NCBI GenBank assembly: GCA_028095005.1 | Contig: CM051459.1 | Location: forward strand, 198,625,902-198,689,901 | Origin: Rhynchospora pubera | Lineage: Eukaryota > Streptophyta > Magnoliopsida > Poales > Cyperaceae | DNA: 64,000 bases | Direction of reading: 5' to 3' | In this document: in pieces, positions 1-11,639 of the stretch | Position numbering within the stretch: position 1 is the stretch's first letter | How the letters are laid out: every line of letters starts with the position of its first letter | The notes under the pieces: generated by a model | The model's input: only the letters and a program-made list of their open reading frames with translations | The model's database searches: none | Told to the model about the DNA's origin: nothing | Program-made: the position numbers and the translations under genes

Positions 1-147
1 ATCTATAATACAAAATTTTAATTTGTCATCTTTCGTATTGGATGACACAGGTCCGTCGGATCGAGTGATAAATTATCGGTACCTCTTATAAACACCTTAA
101 AGGGCATTCACCGTTATGGATATATTTTTAAACTTGTTCAACATGAA
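1..147. other. AT-rich intergenic DNA
   Basis: No gene, repeat or RNA element could be supported in this short leading stretch. Confidence 0.4.
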
Positions 148-221
148 GTGGGGGTAGCTCAGCTGGGAGAGCTTCAGACTTGATATCTGAAGGTCGCGTG
201 TTCGATCCACGCCTCACCACA
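148..221 (+). tRNA. tRNA-Phe-like gene, degenerate (probable pseudogene)
   Basis: The cloverleaf can be drawn: acceptor GTGGGGG against TCACCAC, D-arm GCTC/GAGC, anticodon stem TCAGA/TCTGA, T-arm GCGTG-TTCGATC-CACGC. The body matches plant nuclear tRNA-Phe from memory, except that the anticodon loop reads CTTGATA (anticodon TGA instead of GAA) and one extra C lies between the T stem and the acceptor strand. Acceptor pair 2-71 is T-A rather than C-G, so pairing is kept. There is no long variable arm, so it is not a true tRNA-Ser despite the TGA anticodon. A T5 run follows at about 231. It is most likely a decayed tRNA-Phe copy; activity cannot be judged from sequence. Confidence 0.7.
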
Positions 222-976
222 TTCAATTATTTTTACAATTTCACTTCAAAAAAATATATTTATATATATAATGTAACCTATTCCTAGTTATGTTCGGGAA
301 CGTGTCCAAAGTGCCAATTTTTGATCCGGACTGTTTGATCTAATTTCGACGTTGAAAAATATCGACGTCCTTAAAATTACATCGAAACTCTTGAACCCTG
401 ATATTTTCTTATCATCTATATCTCCCATTAGTTGTTAATTTGTAATTGCAATTTTGCACGTGAAATATTTGACTCAACTGTGCCTGTGCTTTTTCGATTT
501 TTCGAAAGAAATGCAATGCGCTCGCTAATTGGGTAAGGGGTTGATGTGCACAGGAGAAAGTCGAACCCACTAGTTTCGTGATAATAAAATTTTAATAAAT
601 AACATCATGAACTTTTGAGCTTTTTTATGCAAAATTTGTAGGAGGGCCCGAATTTTTGTCCCTTATGGCGACTTGATAATATTATTTTAGTGTACCAATT
701 ATAATATTAATTTCTAAATTTGTCCAAGGGCGGAAGTTAATATAGAATAGAAAATCAATTTAGCAAACATTTTATTTATTTAAAATATTGTTTCGAAATG
801 ACCTTCAAACGTCTTATGAAGATTTATTTACTTTGTTGGTTCCCTTTGGCATGAGATACTAACAAATGAAAAACTTATACTTTATTCCAATAGCACAAGT
901 GACGCCATAGACGGTCATTTGTTACTACTGTTGTTTATGTGGCTTTGTCATTGTGCACAATGATCTAATTAGAAAA
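222..976. other. Intergenic DNA, nothing recognised
   Basis: AT-rich sequence without a supportable ORF, RNA gene or terminal-repeat structure. Confidence 0.4.
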
Positions 977-1372
977 GAGATGGGCTAAAAGACTGACGAA
1001 TGAGATCGTCATTTACGATCAAATTTCAATTTTCAAAATTCTAACAGTCGATCCGAACCGTTCAATGTGTTCTTCATATCGAAATCTCGTTGGAGACAAA
1101 TTTTTATATTTTTTCTGAAATTTTTTAGTATTTGTTTGGTATTTTATAAAATTCTTAATCTAAATAATTCTGGACCTTCAATAACTATGATTTTTAAAAA
1201 TCTCAAAAAAATAGTAAATAAAATCAGAAAAACATAAAATTTGGTCTCCAATGAGATTTCAATATGGAGAACACATTGAACGGTTTAGATTAGCAATTAG
1301 AACCTCAAAAGTTGAGATATAATTGCAGCTGACGGGTTTAATCGTCAGTCGTGGCTGATTTTAGCCTATCTC
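977..1372. mobile_element. Non-autonomous DNA transposon (MITE), AGATNGGCTAAAA family, copy 1
   Basis: The ends are inverted (GAGATGGGCTAAAA left; reverse complement of the right end GAGATAGGCTAAAA), and the inner sequence is largely palindromic around an AT-rich centre. It is flanked by 9-bp direct repeats with one mismatch (ATTAGAAAA at 968-976, ATTAAAAAA at 1373-1381). A 9-bp target duplication with extended inverted ends fits Mutator-like MITEs. It has no ORF. A close relative lies at 37127-37527 and a more diverged one at 8503-8909. Confidence 0.7.
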
Positions 1373-1602
1373 ATTAAAAAATCCAATAATTACTGTGAAA
1401 TCATTTAAAAAATTAATGACTAATTATGGCATCACATTAGGTTGGTTGAATCGTCAATAGTTTTTATATGAATCTATTAAACGTCTCCACTACTGTTACT
1501 AACAGAGACTTTCTGGCTCCACTTATATGCACTTTGAATCAATATAAAGAATAAATAAATAAATAAATATCTTCAAATCCTAGAGAAGGGGTACTATGAG
1601 TC

Positions 1603-1785
1603 GGAATCACATTCTCCGCCGCGCGAAACGGGCAGCATTTTTCATCTCAACCGTCCGATCTATGATAGATGCCCCGCAAATAATATCATATTAATAAGTC
1701 CGGAAAAATTTATCCGTCGAGATCAGATTGGACGGCTCAGATAAAAACGTTGTTTGTGCCGCGCGGCAGAGGATACGGATCCACA
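1603..1785. mobile_element. MITE-like inverted-repeat element
   Basis: Degenerate terminal inverted repeats of about 60-70 bp, both carrying GCCGCGCG and an ACCGTCC block, enclose an AT-rich centre. ATGAGTC is repeated directly at 1596-1602 and 1786-1792 and is the probable target duplication (7 bp perfect, 8 bp with one mismatch), which would fit hAT. It is non-coding. Confidence 0.5.
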
Positions 1786-1792
1786 ATGAGTC

Positions 1793-2910
1793 TATGACCC
1801 TTGAACTAACTCAATAGCTTACAAAACTGTAGCCAATTAGCTTATGGGTGGGGGTATCTATGCACTAAATTTAATTCCGATTTGGACTAAAACCAACCCA
1901 AATTAATCCCTGACAAATTATGTCTTGAAATGCCTTTTTCCAGTCTAATTTAAATAACCATAACCAATCAAGCACATACTCTAGGCCCAACAACATATGT
2001 ATCACAATAATTAATAACTATTCAATAAAAGTGACCTAAATGAGTTTGGAATTTATCAATTTAATTAAGCATTTAATCATATGCACGAATCGAAAATGAC
2101 AATATTGACTAACCTCAAATGGCTGGAAACCAGGAAGAGATATTTATAGAAAAAAAAAAAAAAGAAAGATCGAAATCTTAAGCTGATCCGAAGGTTCGTG
2201 AGACGTAGATCAGTGATTGGATCGTTCGAACACGGGTTGTACGGAATAGAACACGTGGACGAATGAAAGCCTTGCATTTTCTTTCCGCGTAACACGTCGA
2301 TACTGATGACCTGATCCGGTGTTCCTGTCTTATTTGAGTATGATAAATCATCAGATGAACAAGGTTCATCCGTATATCTATGCACCAACGCCTGCTATAT
2401 TTCTATGCACGCAGCCACGCTTGCATAGTGCCAACTCTCGATCCTATCCGAAAAAACCCGGATGACTCGTGTCAACTCGTGTGTCATAAATCCAACTAGA
2501 GACCCAAGCGATTTGGAATGTTGAACTGACACAAATCTGACCTGATCAGACTTGATTTAAAATCCGAATGTGATCCAAGATTCGAATCTTGACTCGGCAT
2601 GACCCAACTCCATTCATTATCTAACAATTTTATAAAATCAAATTGACATGATCCAATTCAAAAATTTTGGCTCAGCTTAAAAAAACCTCTAGGACCGGAT
2701 AGAAATAATATGACTCAATATCTACCTTACTACATTGACCATCTTTATCAAAATTGAATGAATGAAAAAATTGAAAATATTTTTATATTAAATTTAGACT
2801 GTCTAAACTTAATTAGACGATTCATATGAAATATGACGTGATGACTTTATGTATCATTAATGTCAGTAGATGCTAACACATGACCATTAAGAAGGTACAA
2901 AAAAAAATAT
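1793..2910. other. Intergenic DNA, nothing recognised
   Basis: Includes ACCCGA/TCCGA-rich low-complexity sequence at about 2440-2700 and short minus-strand ORFs at 2077-2388 that run through an A-rich tract and resemble no family. No gene is called. Confidence 0.35.
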
Positions 2911-3072
2911 GGCCGCTTGGATCAAGCGAGAATTTGGAGAATTTCTTATTCCTAGGCATAAATTTATTATAAACAATCCAAACTCTTCACAAAATTACAC
3001 ACTTCCCAATCATTTATGTCTATGAATAGAAAATTCCTCTTATTTTCTATTCCTAGGCGATCCAAACGGCCC
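2911..3072. mobile_element. Tourist-like MITE, diverged copy
   Basis: The left end GGCCGCTTGGATC is inverted relative to the right end GATCCAAACGGCCC. The centre carries the family core AAACAATCCAAACTCTTCAC and TTACACACTTCCCAA, also seen in the copies at 6707, 12898, 33134 and 33450. The termini have decayed, so the target duplication is unclear. Confidence 0.65.
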
Positions 3073-4372
3073 ATAAAATAATTAGAGATGGAAGTAGATA
3101 AAGTCAAGTGAAGACACTTGTCCTAATTTAAAAAAAAAATAGTGTTTTTTTTTTCTTTTTGCTATTACGACCTATAAACAATTAAAATATTTCATATCTA
3201 TGTTCGCAAAATTACGTCCCACTTTAATGATAAAAAATTTAAACTATGCAATTAAATTTTGATACGATGATTTAGTGTGGTTGTTTTATTTGGTCTCATT
3301 CTAAAATATACTTATTCTTCTCCTTGCCAAAAGGGCAGCTACTGTCAAATTCAGATTCTCTCCGGAAATTCCTCAAACCTGAATTATTGGTTTTGTGGCC
3401 TCCAAACATTCTGGTGACTGTTATTAAAATTGAGAGTTCAGAACAAATCAAAATAGAGAGTCGGTGCAGTCAAAAGGATAATTTGGATTTAATTTGTTTC
3501 ATCACATGGGTCGGTTTAGCTTATGCTTATGCGCACAAAATAGAAAGTACTATACATCTACTCCCCTCCATTCCTCAAAAACTGTACCCTCTCTTCATAT
3601 TTTATGACACACTATGGTTCAATCTAACCTGAAACAACTGAATTTACTAATAGAGGCCAACAAAGTTAGAAAGACAATACCCAAAAAGGCAACTAAAAGG
3701 ACAAGTAATGAAGTAATGCTCTTTCTTTGTCGTCTAAGAAAGCCTTTTAAGCTGACTCATGTCCGCATTTGGTTCCTCACTAATGTGTCATTATCTAAAT
3801 CATTTCTGTTAGGTACAGAATCCCACGTCATGTTGCATTTTTTATTTACAATTGTTATTTTTTTAATCTTGACAGGTTTATTTGTAGTGACATATAGCAG
3901 TGTGGGATCTATTTTCCAAATTATAATCGGTGTATAGTAATGGTCCTACTAATGTGAACATGATTTGAACGAGACACAGCTACAGTATTTTTCTATTTCG
4001 TCCTTCAAAATTTTATGTTATTATATAAGTTGTGGGTCCTATATCAAAATGGAACCGCCAGGCATATGTGGTAGGGAAATTATATGGGTAAAATAGGGAA
4101 CTTCCAAGTATAATTTTTTAATTATACAGTCATTCACGTAATGGAAAATGACAAAGGTACTTTTGTTGACAGTCTTCATAAATCGTAATTGAGAATCGAA
4201 GCATGCATTTTTCTGGTCAACTTGTTTGATTTGGTTTTGGTGCCACAATTTTTCAAAAAGTAAATGAAATGTTATGAAAAATAATTCGATGTTGAAATGA
4301 TTTTAGTAAAACAACGTTCGATGTTGGTAAATATAAATTATTTTAAACACTGAATAAATAATTGAGTGGCAA
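3073..4372. other. Intergenic DNA, nothing recognised
   Basis: Two overlapping short plus-strand ORFs (3324-3632 and 3614-3937) have low-complexity, AT-driven composition and match no family I know. They are not called as genes. Confidence 0.35.
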
Positions 4373-4386
4373 GAATTTTTTGCAGA

Positions 4387-4509
4387 GTATTAGCTTTTGG
4401 TCTACTGGCAAAGAGCAATATATTTCAAGTGAGAGGTTGCAGGTTTGAAATCTGGCTGAGGAGTCTTAAGTTGAGAGACTTGACCCCCAATTTATCTTCA
4501 TAAAAAAAT
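4387..4509 (+). mobile_element. SINE (tRNA-derived, short)
   Basis: An A-box-like TGGTCTACTGGCAAAGAGC lies at about 4398-4416 and a B-box-like GGTTGCAGGTTTGAAATC about 35 bp later, followed by a short body and an A-rich tail (about 4499-4509). Long direct repeats flank it: GAATTTTTTGCAGA at 4373-4386 and the same with one extra T at 4510-4524. Internal Pol III boxes, an A-rich tail and a 14-bp target duplication are the hallmarks of a plant SINE. The element is about 123 bp. Confidence 0.8.
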
Positions 4510-4647
4510 GAATTTTTTTGCAGACAATAAAAAACATATATAATATCCTAAATGAATAAATATTTTTGATCTAGTGACTAAAATGAACTCTTCAAATGAA
4601 AGTGGCGGATTCGAATTTACATGACATCTATTGTACGTATTTTTAGA

Positions 4648-4827
4648 GCTCCGTTTGGATGTGTTGAGAATAAGGTAGGAAGAAGGAATAAGGGAAGAAA
4701 TTTATTGGGAATGGATAAATTTATTAGGAAGTGTTTAACTTTTGTGAAGAGTTTGGATGGCTAGGAATAAATTTATTGAAAAAATTCCTTATTCCTTTTT
4801 CCCACTTCCCACCATCCAAACACAGCC
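4648..4827. mobile_element. Tourist-like MITE
   Basis: Terminal inverted repeats GCTCCGTTTGGATG and CATCCAAACACAGC bound 180 bp rich in AATAAATTTATT and GGAAG/CTTCC blocks. AGA flanks both sides (4645-4647, 4828-4830) and fits a 3-bp target duplication. Confidence 0.65.
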
Positions 4828-4993
4828 AGAATTAAAATGTTTAATAAATTTTTATCTCAAAATCAGGGGTCTTCTTATTCATCACTAGATTTAGATTTTT
4901 TTTTATTTAACAAATTAGATAGGAGCAAATAAAGTTGATACAGCATATTTCATTGTAGCAACAAATTCATAAGAAAAAAAAATTAATTTGATC

Positions 4994-4996
<3 letters not shown>

Positions 4997-5040
<44 letters not shown>
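4997..5040. repeat. (AG)n microsatellite
   Basis: An uninterrupted run of 22 AG dinucleotides. Confidence 0.95.
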
Positions 5041-5042
<2 letters not shown>

Positions 5043-6337
5043 GCTTGATTATGATCATTGGACCTCTCCTGCCCTCTGTGATCGATATAAATGAAGATGA
5101 TGAGAGTAATCTGTTTTTAGTTTTTCCTCCAAGTTATTTTTGGTAGAATCTCAAATAAATTTACTATAAATAAAATAAATCTTTGTATGTTAACAGCTGG
5201 TCGATTAAATTGATTTAAACAATTTGAATCAGTCATTGAGACTGGTCATATAGAGTTTGAAATTAAGCTTGTAAACTATATTGACGAACTTACATTCATA
5301 ATAAATTTACACGCAAATTATTTGCTTTTACATGCTACTAGGCACTTTTTTTTTTGTCTCATGCGTATCGGGCCAATTTTGTTTTCCCCGTTTTCTCTTC
5401 TCGTCTTTGTTCCGTTCGACGCAGGACATGCAAATTATGTTCGATTCCAAAGGTGTAATCATTCTAACTATTATAACTTACTTCGAAATTTGAATGTTCG
5501 AAGTTATATAACTTTTCCTACCTTATAGATATACGTACAGCATAAATACGTAATCGCACCTACGTTATAGACATATTAATAAGAAAAATATAAAGTAGGA
5601 TTACTGGTGGCTTGCGGAGGAGCAATACAACTTTCGGTGGTGATGGGGCACTGCTTCTCTTTTGACATTTATATTGGCTGGTGCACTCAGCCGAAATAAC
5701 ACAAAATATATACGAAAAAACCAACACAGAAATTTACTTCCTATATTAAAACCTCGTCATGAAATTGTTTTTTTACGATCCCATCTCCAAAATTGACGCA
5801 ATGAAGATGTCCCCGAGAATTGATGAGCTCCGTTATGGAGACTAGAGTTGAAAACGGTCAAGATGTCAATGCTTGGATGATTTTTTTTCCCCCCTTTGCT
5901 AGATTGATATTTCGATTTGCACCAAAAAAAAGGTTTTCTTTTTCAGTGAGAAAACTAGATAAATTATCTATCATGTCATTAAATGATTAAACTATTACGA
6001 TTTATATGTGATGAATTTTCTGATGACAAATTTGAAGTTAATTTTTTCGTGGTTTGTTTTTTCTAGTGTCAATTTATGCTATATTTTCCGTTTTGACATG
6101 TAACAATATAGTACTAACTTTCAAAATGAATAAATAAATAAATAAGATATCAGTGTATATTTGTATCGAGACAAGTGTCCTTGCCGTTAGCAAGGGCGCG
6201 CGGAGCCATGACCCATGAGGGGGCTTTATAAAGAAAATGAGTTTTTATTAATTATTTTAGTTAGATATAGATAATTTTTTAAAATTTTTCCAAAAGGGAA
6301 AATTCAAAATACTCTGTCCAAAAGTCCAATTGAACTG

Positions 6338-6352
6338 CCCCCCCCCCCCCCC
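6338..6352. repeat. Homopolymer C15 run
   Basis: Fifteen consecutive C residues, then an A-rich stretch. Unusual in this AT-rich setting, and prone to length error in sequencing. Confidence 0.9.
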
Positions 6353-6706
6353 ACAAAAAAAAACATCCTGGTAATTGCATGTTCAGCATATATAATTGCA
6401 GTCTAGGATGTATTAGGTTTGTTGGTTGAGCTATAAAGTGAGTCAATTTGTGGTACAACTTGATCTGAGATGACTGCTTCATTTTCTTGTTGTTATTATA
6501 TATAGGGTAAACTTCAATTGTTTGGGGGATATGATTTGAACGGATTTGGGGAAGAGAAAAATTGAAAAATTCTAGATATACAAAATTTTAAATTAAAATT
6601 AGATAAGGTACTTTCACATTTTTTTTAGTTTTTTCTTGCTTGAATTCAACATTTATATTTTATTATTAATTGGGAATACTATACAAACTAACAAAAAAAT
6701 ACATAT

Positions 6707-6894
6707 GGCTCCGTTTGGATGGCTTCTTCCGGAATAAGGAATAAGGAATAACCACTTTTTACCAATAAATTTATTTCTAATCATCCAAACTCTTCACTAA
6801 AGTTACACACTTCCCAATAAATTTACCCCTTTTCAATAAATTTCTTCCCTTCTTCCTTCTTCCTAACTTATTCTCAACACATCCAAACGGAGCC
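6707..6894. mobile_element. Tourist-like MITE
   Basis: Perfect terminal inverted repeat GGCTCCGTTTGGATG, with TAT on each side (6704-6706 and 6895-6897) as a 3-bp target duplication, typical of PIF/Harbinger-derived Tourist elements. It carries the shared core TTACACACTTCCCAA. Confidence 0.8.
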
Positions 6895-6897
6895 TAT

Positions 6898-7044
6898 GAT
6901 TCCGTTTGGATGAGCCCTAGAAATTAGAGAATAAGAGAATAGGGAATAAATTTATTATAAACAATCCAAACTCTTCACAAAGTTACACACTTTCCAATAC
7001 TTCTTTCCTTATTCCTCTTATTCTCACACCATTCAAACGGAGCC
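6898..7044. mobile_element. Tourist-like MITE, directly abutting the previous copy
   Basis: Left end GATTCCGTTTGGATG, right end CATTCAAACGGAGCC, core AAACAATCCAAACTCTTCAC. Its left TAT (6895-6897) is the right target duplication of the preceding element; the right TAT is 7045-7047. Confidence 0.75.
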
Positions 7045-7047
7045 TAT

Positions 7048-8317
7048 GACATGTTTCCCATGTATCATGTTGATCCATTCTCATTAAAATGGAGAATCAA
7101 TGAAGAGATCAGTTCCATGCATGTTTCTTCGCTTTCTTTTGTCCTGGATCATTTTTTTTTTCCTTCCATCTTTTTGTTCCTAAATGGTGGGTCCATTTGC
7201 ATAAGAAATGAAACTGTAGATTAGACGGCTTGGATCGGATGTGTATTGGTTGTTGGGAAACAATCAGGCATTGTCTTCTTTGCTTCTTTGTTTTAATCGT
7301 GTGATGCACAGTTCACTAAAATATCATAATGGAGTTGAATCTTTTTGCTTTTCAGATTTCTCTGCCCCACTAAATTGTCTGAATGCAATGCATGTAGATT
7401 ACAAAGTTTGACTTTCTTTTATAAAAGAAAAAAGTGGGCAGGCTTTGAATAAAAAAATTATAAAATAAAATAAAAAGATAATAAATACATAAAATCGGAC
7501 TAGAATGTTGTAGTAGTACTCATGAAGCGATTTTAAAACATGGCTTTGGAAAGTGAAATTAACTCTTAAAAAAAGCACTCACATAGAAAAAGAAATGTGT
7601 TGTTAAGTCCTGGTCTACTTTTTTTCAGGAAAAAAAAAATAGAAGTCATATATTTGAATTAGAATTTGTCATAACATTTGGTCACTGGATTCGCCAACTA
7701 ACCTTCTAAAAAATATATATACACACATTTACCTACTGGACCAGATGCTATGATATCACGCAGTAGTCAGAGTTACTAGTGTTCATTCAAGCATTACATG
7801 GGATTTAATTACACGAAAACACAAATATTTTGTAAAGAAAATTTTAAAATCAATTTTATCAATCTAATTGAACAACAACAATATTTGTATACTAAATATA
7901 ATCTAAACTTAATTTGTTATACTGTATTTTATGATAACAATCTTGTAAACATACTAAGAAAAGGTAATAGTCCATATTTAGCCATTAGTGCTTTATTTTT
8001 GTATTATGCTACATGTTTAATCGCAGCGTACTCTTTACCATATTTTTTTTCTTTACAATAACAACTATTTGGCTCACTAGATAGCCGCTATCTAATTTGT
8101 CTTAAAAAAATAACAACCATTTGGTATTCTTCAAAACATAAAAAAACAACTAATTGGTTTTGATTATATTAGTACTGACACTACGTATATTTTTTATATA
8201 ATAATATAATATAATAAAGGCTGCTGCAATTTTAAATCAAATGAATCATTTTTATTCCGAAAAAAGTTATTTATCGTATTTTTTTCTTACAATAACAACC
8301 ACTTGGTATTTTTCAAG
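7048..8317. other. Intergenic DNA, nothing recognised
   Basis: AT-rich. The 87-codon plus-strand ORF at 7798-8061 has no recognisable domain and is biased to Asn, Ile, Tyr and Leu as expected of AT-rich noncoding DNA. Confidence 0.35.
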
Positions 8318-8436
8318 TGGGAAGAAGGGAAGAAGGGAAGAAGTGGAAAGAAGTATTGGAAAGTGTGTAATTTTGTGAAGAGTTTGAATTGTTTATAATT
8401 TATTTCTTCCCTTCTTCTCAACGCATTCAAACGGTA
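8318..8436. mobile_element. Tourist-like MITE, truncated, reverse orientation
   Basis: It carries the reverse complement of the family core (GTGTGTAATTTTGTGAAGAG) and ends with CGCATTCAAACGG. The other terminus is missing. Confidence 0.6.
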
Positions 8437-8502
8437 CAAAAAAAAACCAACTATTTGGTCATATTACTACTGACACTACGTATATTTCTATATATATAAC
8501 AT

Positions 8503-8909
8503 GAGATTGGCTAAAGTATACTCCAGCATACGGATCAAACTCGTATTCTAGAGTCGTTTCTCAAAATCTAAAATTCAAACAGTCGATCCAAACCGTTCAA
8601 GTTGTTCTCCATGTAAAAATATTCTTCAAGTCCAAATTTTACATTTTTTGGAATTTTTTTGTTATATATTATACTATTTTCAAATTGAATGGTCAGAAAT
8701 ACTTCTTTATAATTCCTTTATAGTGTTTCTTTAAAATAACATAATATATAGTAAAAGAATTTGAAAAAAATATAAATTTTGGTTTCCTAGGAGATTTCAA
8801 TATGGAGAACAATTTGAAAGGTTCGAATCGACTGTATATATTTTAGATTTTGAGAAATAACTCCAGCATACGGACTATCTGTATGCTGAAGTATACTTTA
8901 GCCAATCTG
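8503..8909. mobile_element. Non-autonomous DNA transposon (MITE), AGATTGGCTAAAGTATACT subfamily
   Basis: Inverted termini AGATTGGCTAAAGTATACT with a conserved CAGCATACGGA block on both sides. TATATAACAT is directly repeated at 8493-8502 and 8910-8919 (9-10 bp target duplication). Inner blocks (CAGTCGATCC, ACCGTTCAA, GAGATTTCAATATGGAGAAC) are shared with the elements at 977-1372 and 37127-37527. Confidence 0.75.
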
Positions 8910-8919
8910 TATATAACAT

Positions 8920-9723
8920 AATGAAGACTAATGCAATTTTAAATCAAACGGATCATTTTTTTTATTAGGGAAAAAAGTACAATGCAGTACGTAAATCAGA
9001 GCAGCTACTTTTTTTTGGTATTAGTGACTGTAAATCTCCTTGTTATAGTCGCACTTATTCTTGAAAAGAAATTATTACCTCAAAATAGCAGAATAAAGAG
9101 GATATTTCCCTTGCCCTTTCGGCTTTGGGCCTTCTCAAAGCCTCAAAGGTTCTATCTCGGAAAACCTCAAAGCAATAGAAGTGCGCTTGTTTTATCTTTT
9201 ATGTGGTTGCGAGAAATTGGTATCCTTTTTACCTAGATATTTTCTGATCGGTAACAAGTCACGAGTCAAAACCATCAACAAGTTATGAATTGACAACCAA
9301 TTTCTATTTCAAACGCAAACTATTCATTGCAAATGAGTAAATGACGCATAAGAATTGACTGTATACTTGTGAGATGAGGTGAGATGTCTTGGGTTTTCTC
9401 ATGTTTTCTTGTCCATGCCTTTCTGGCACTTCCATCGCCACTTAAATGTGACCTAATCTGCTGTGCTCCAAATACAAGCGCTGTTAAGTTGCTCCAATTT
9501 GTACGCGATTATAGTTGAGGCATTTTCTTTTCTATGTAATTCTGATATAAGTAAGCTTCTTTATCTAGTTAAGTTCGTAATAATAACTTGATAAGAACTA
9601 TAGAAGTGATAAATAAGTGCAGGGGGACATTGCTCGTCCCTTATTTTATATGAATTAGGATATTTTATAGTTGGTTTGAGCTCTGGTCAATCGCAACTGT
9701 TCATATTCTAGATTTTGACCTGT
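8920..9723. other. Intergenic DNA, nothing recognised
   Basis: An 84-codon ORF at 8982-9236 has no recognisable domain. No other structure was seen. Confidence 0.35.
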
Positions 9724-9732
9724 ATAAAAAAA

Positions 9733-10163
9733 AGAAGGGTTCCAATGCCAACATTTTAGTTGCCCCCAAATGCCAACATTTCACTATTTGGTTACTTTTT
9801 TAAAATTTAAAATAGAAACGTCAAATCCAAACCGGTCATCTTATTTAGTTCAATGACCGATGCATTTTGATATAAGTTTTGTAAATTTTAGAGTTTATTT
9901 GATACTCCATCAAAGGCTAAAATATGGACGTATTAGAATGAATCTATCACAATTAATAAGGTTCGTTTATTTTTCTACCTCTTGATAGAGTAGCAAATAA
10001 ACTCTAAAATTTACAAAACTTATATCAAAATGCATCGGTCATTGAACTAAATAAGATGACCGGTTTGGATTTGACGTTTTTATTTTAAATTTTAAAAAAG
10101 TAACCAAATAGTGAAATGTTGGCATTTGGGGGCAACCAAAATGTTGGCATTGGAACCCTCCTC
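9733..10163. mobile_element. Foldback Mutator-like MITE, copy A
   Basis: A nearly complete palindrome: the left arm starts GGGTTCCAATGCCAACATTT and the right arm ends with its reverse complement. Each arm is about 200 bp around a short loop near 9940-9960. ATAAAAAAA flanks it at 9724-9732 and 10164-10172 (9-bp target duplication), as expected of Mutator-like elements. It has no ORF, and the transcript would fold into a long hairpin. Confidence 0.8.
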
Positions 10164-10172
10164 ATAAAAAAA

Positions 10173-11155
10173 TTAGTCCACCGTTGAATTTTCCATAGAA
10201 ATATATATACACACAATTATTTTGAGATAGCTTAAATTTGAAGTACATTCTTGATGATTAAAATTTTAACTTGAAAATTATAATTTTAACGTTATTCCTT
10301 GCATCTACATAAAAAAATAATATCATAATAAAATTCAAATGTGCATTAGAATTATCTTGTTTTTTGTTTCTTTACTATACATGGTTTGCGACCATAACTT
10401 TTATGAGATGCAGTGTAGCTTCATCAACTCAGAACAGTTGGAGACGATAAACATTTCTATTTGTTGGACCACCACCAATTTTGAAAAAGACTAGAATACT
10501 GGGAATGTGACATGGAAATGGAGGTTGTCAGGTTCGAAAAGGAAAGGAGAGGCTCGAGAGGACCACCAACTAGGATATTCATTATTCCTAATTCCTCTAG
10601 CACAGGTTCCATGTCATGTTGATTGGTGCAAGGAGCTCGGTTTGATCGAGTCAGGTATGGATTGGCATTTGTGTGACGTGCCACTGGTTGAAGGACCCGG
10701 CTATGCCGCTATCAAATTAAATTTATGAAATAACTAGTATATAACACGTGACAAAAGATTTATAACCTCGTCCTTTTTTCCTGAAAATAACAAGCGTGAG
10801 CTGTAATTATGTGAAATATTATCTCGTTTATTATTAAGTAAAACAAGAATGGAGTATATTCTTACAATTAAATTAATCTCATTAAACAGACATAATTTTA
10901 GACGAAAAACAAATTCTAATTTCGTTGAAGAGAGTAGAAAAATGGATTCATTCGAATCGACATGAGGGTCCAACTCCATTGGATTGTCAGAATCCATCTT
11001 ATATATTTGAAACAGGTTGATCCCGTGTTTCTCTCATAGTACAACCCTCTTCCTGCTAAGCCCCTATCTCCTCGGCCCACATAGAAAAAATGTAGGGCTG
11101 GTGCTCAAAATTTATTACGAAAGAAAGGACTCACAAAGTCAGGATCACTAACTTA
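10173..11155. other. Intergenic DNA, nothing recognised
   Basis: The short opposite-strand ORFs at about 10457-10728 overlap each other and have no recognised domain. Confidence 0.35.
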
Positions 11156-11164
11156 TACTAATAT

Positions 11165-11600
11165 GAGGAGAGTTTCGGTGTCCATATTTTGGATGCCCCC
11201 AAATGTTCCAAAACACACTTTTTTTACTACTTTTACAAAATATAAAATTCAAACTTCGAATTCAAACCGTTGATCTTATTCGATATAACGAGCGATGCAT
11301 TTTCATATAAGTTTTATAATTTTTTAAGTTTATTTGATACTTGATCAAGAGGCTAAAATATGAACAGATTAGAATTAATCTATCATATTTAACTACATTC
11401 GTTCAATTTTCAATCTCTTGATCAAGTATCAAATAAACTTCAAAAATTATAAAACTTATATGAAAATGCATCGCTCGTTATATTGAATAAGATCAACGGT
11501 TTAGATTCGAAGTTTGAATTTTATATTTTGTAAAAGTAGTTAAAAAGTGTGTTTTGGGGCATTTGGGGGCATCCAAAATGTGGGCACTGGAACCCTCCTC
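11165..11600. mobile_element. Foldback Mutator-like MITE, copy B
   Basis: Termini GAGGAGAGTTTCGGTG and CACTGGAACCCTCCTC. The two arms are inverted over nearly the whole 436 bp and align with copy A (shared CCCCCAAATG, GATGCATTTT, TTTATTTGATAC). The flanks TACTAATAT at 11156-11164 and 11601-11609 form a perfect 9-bp target duplication. Confidence 0.85.
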
Positions 11601-11639
11601 TACTAATATAATAAAGAAAAACTCTTTTTCATATATTTT

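Larger units (their letters stand above)
4831..6703. other. Intergenic DNA with microsatellite
   Basis: Apart from the simple repeats listed separately, no supportable gene or terminal-repeat element was found. Short ORFs here are AT-driven. Confidence 0.35.

Noticed and set aside
4560..4632. Second SINE-like fragment (CTAGTGACTAAAATGA ... GGCGGATTCGAATTT)
   Set aside because: A and B boxes are faintly visible, but there is no A tail or target duplication.
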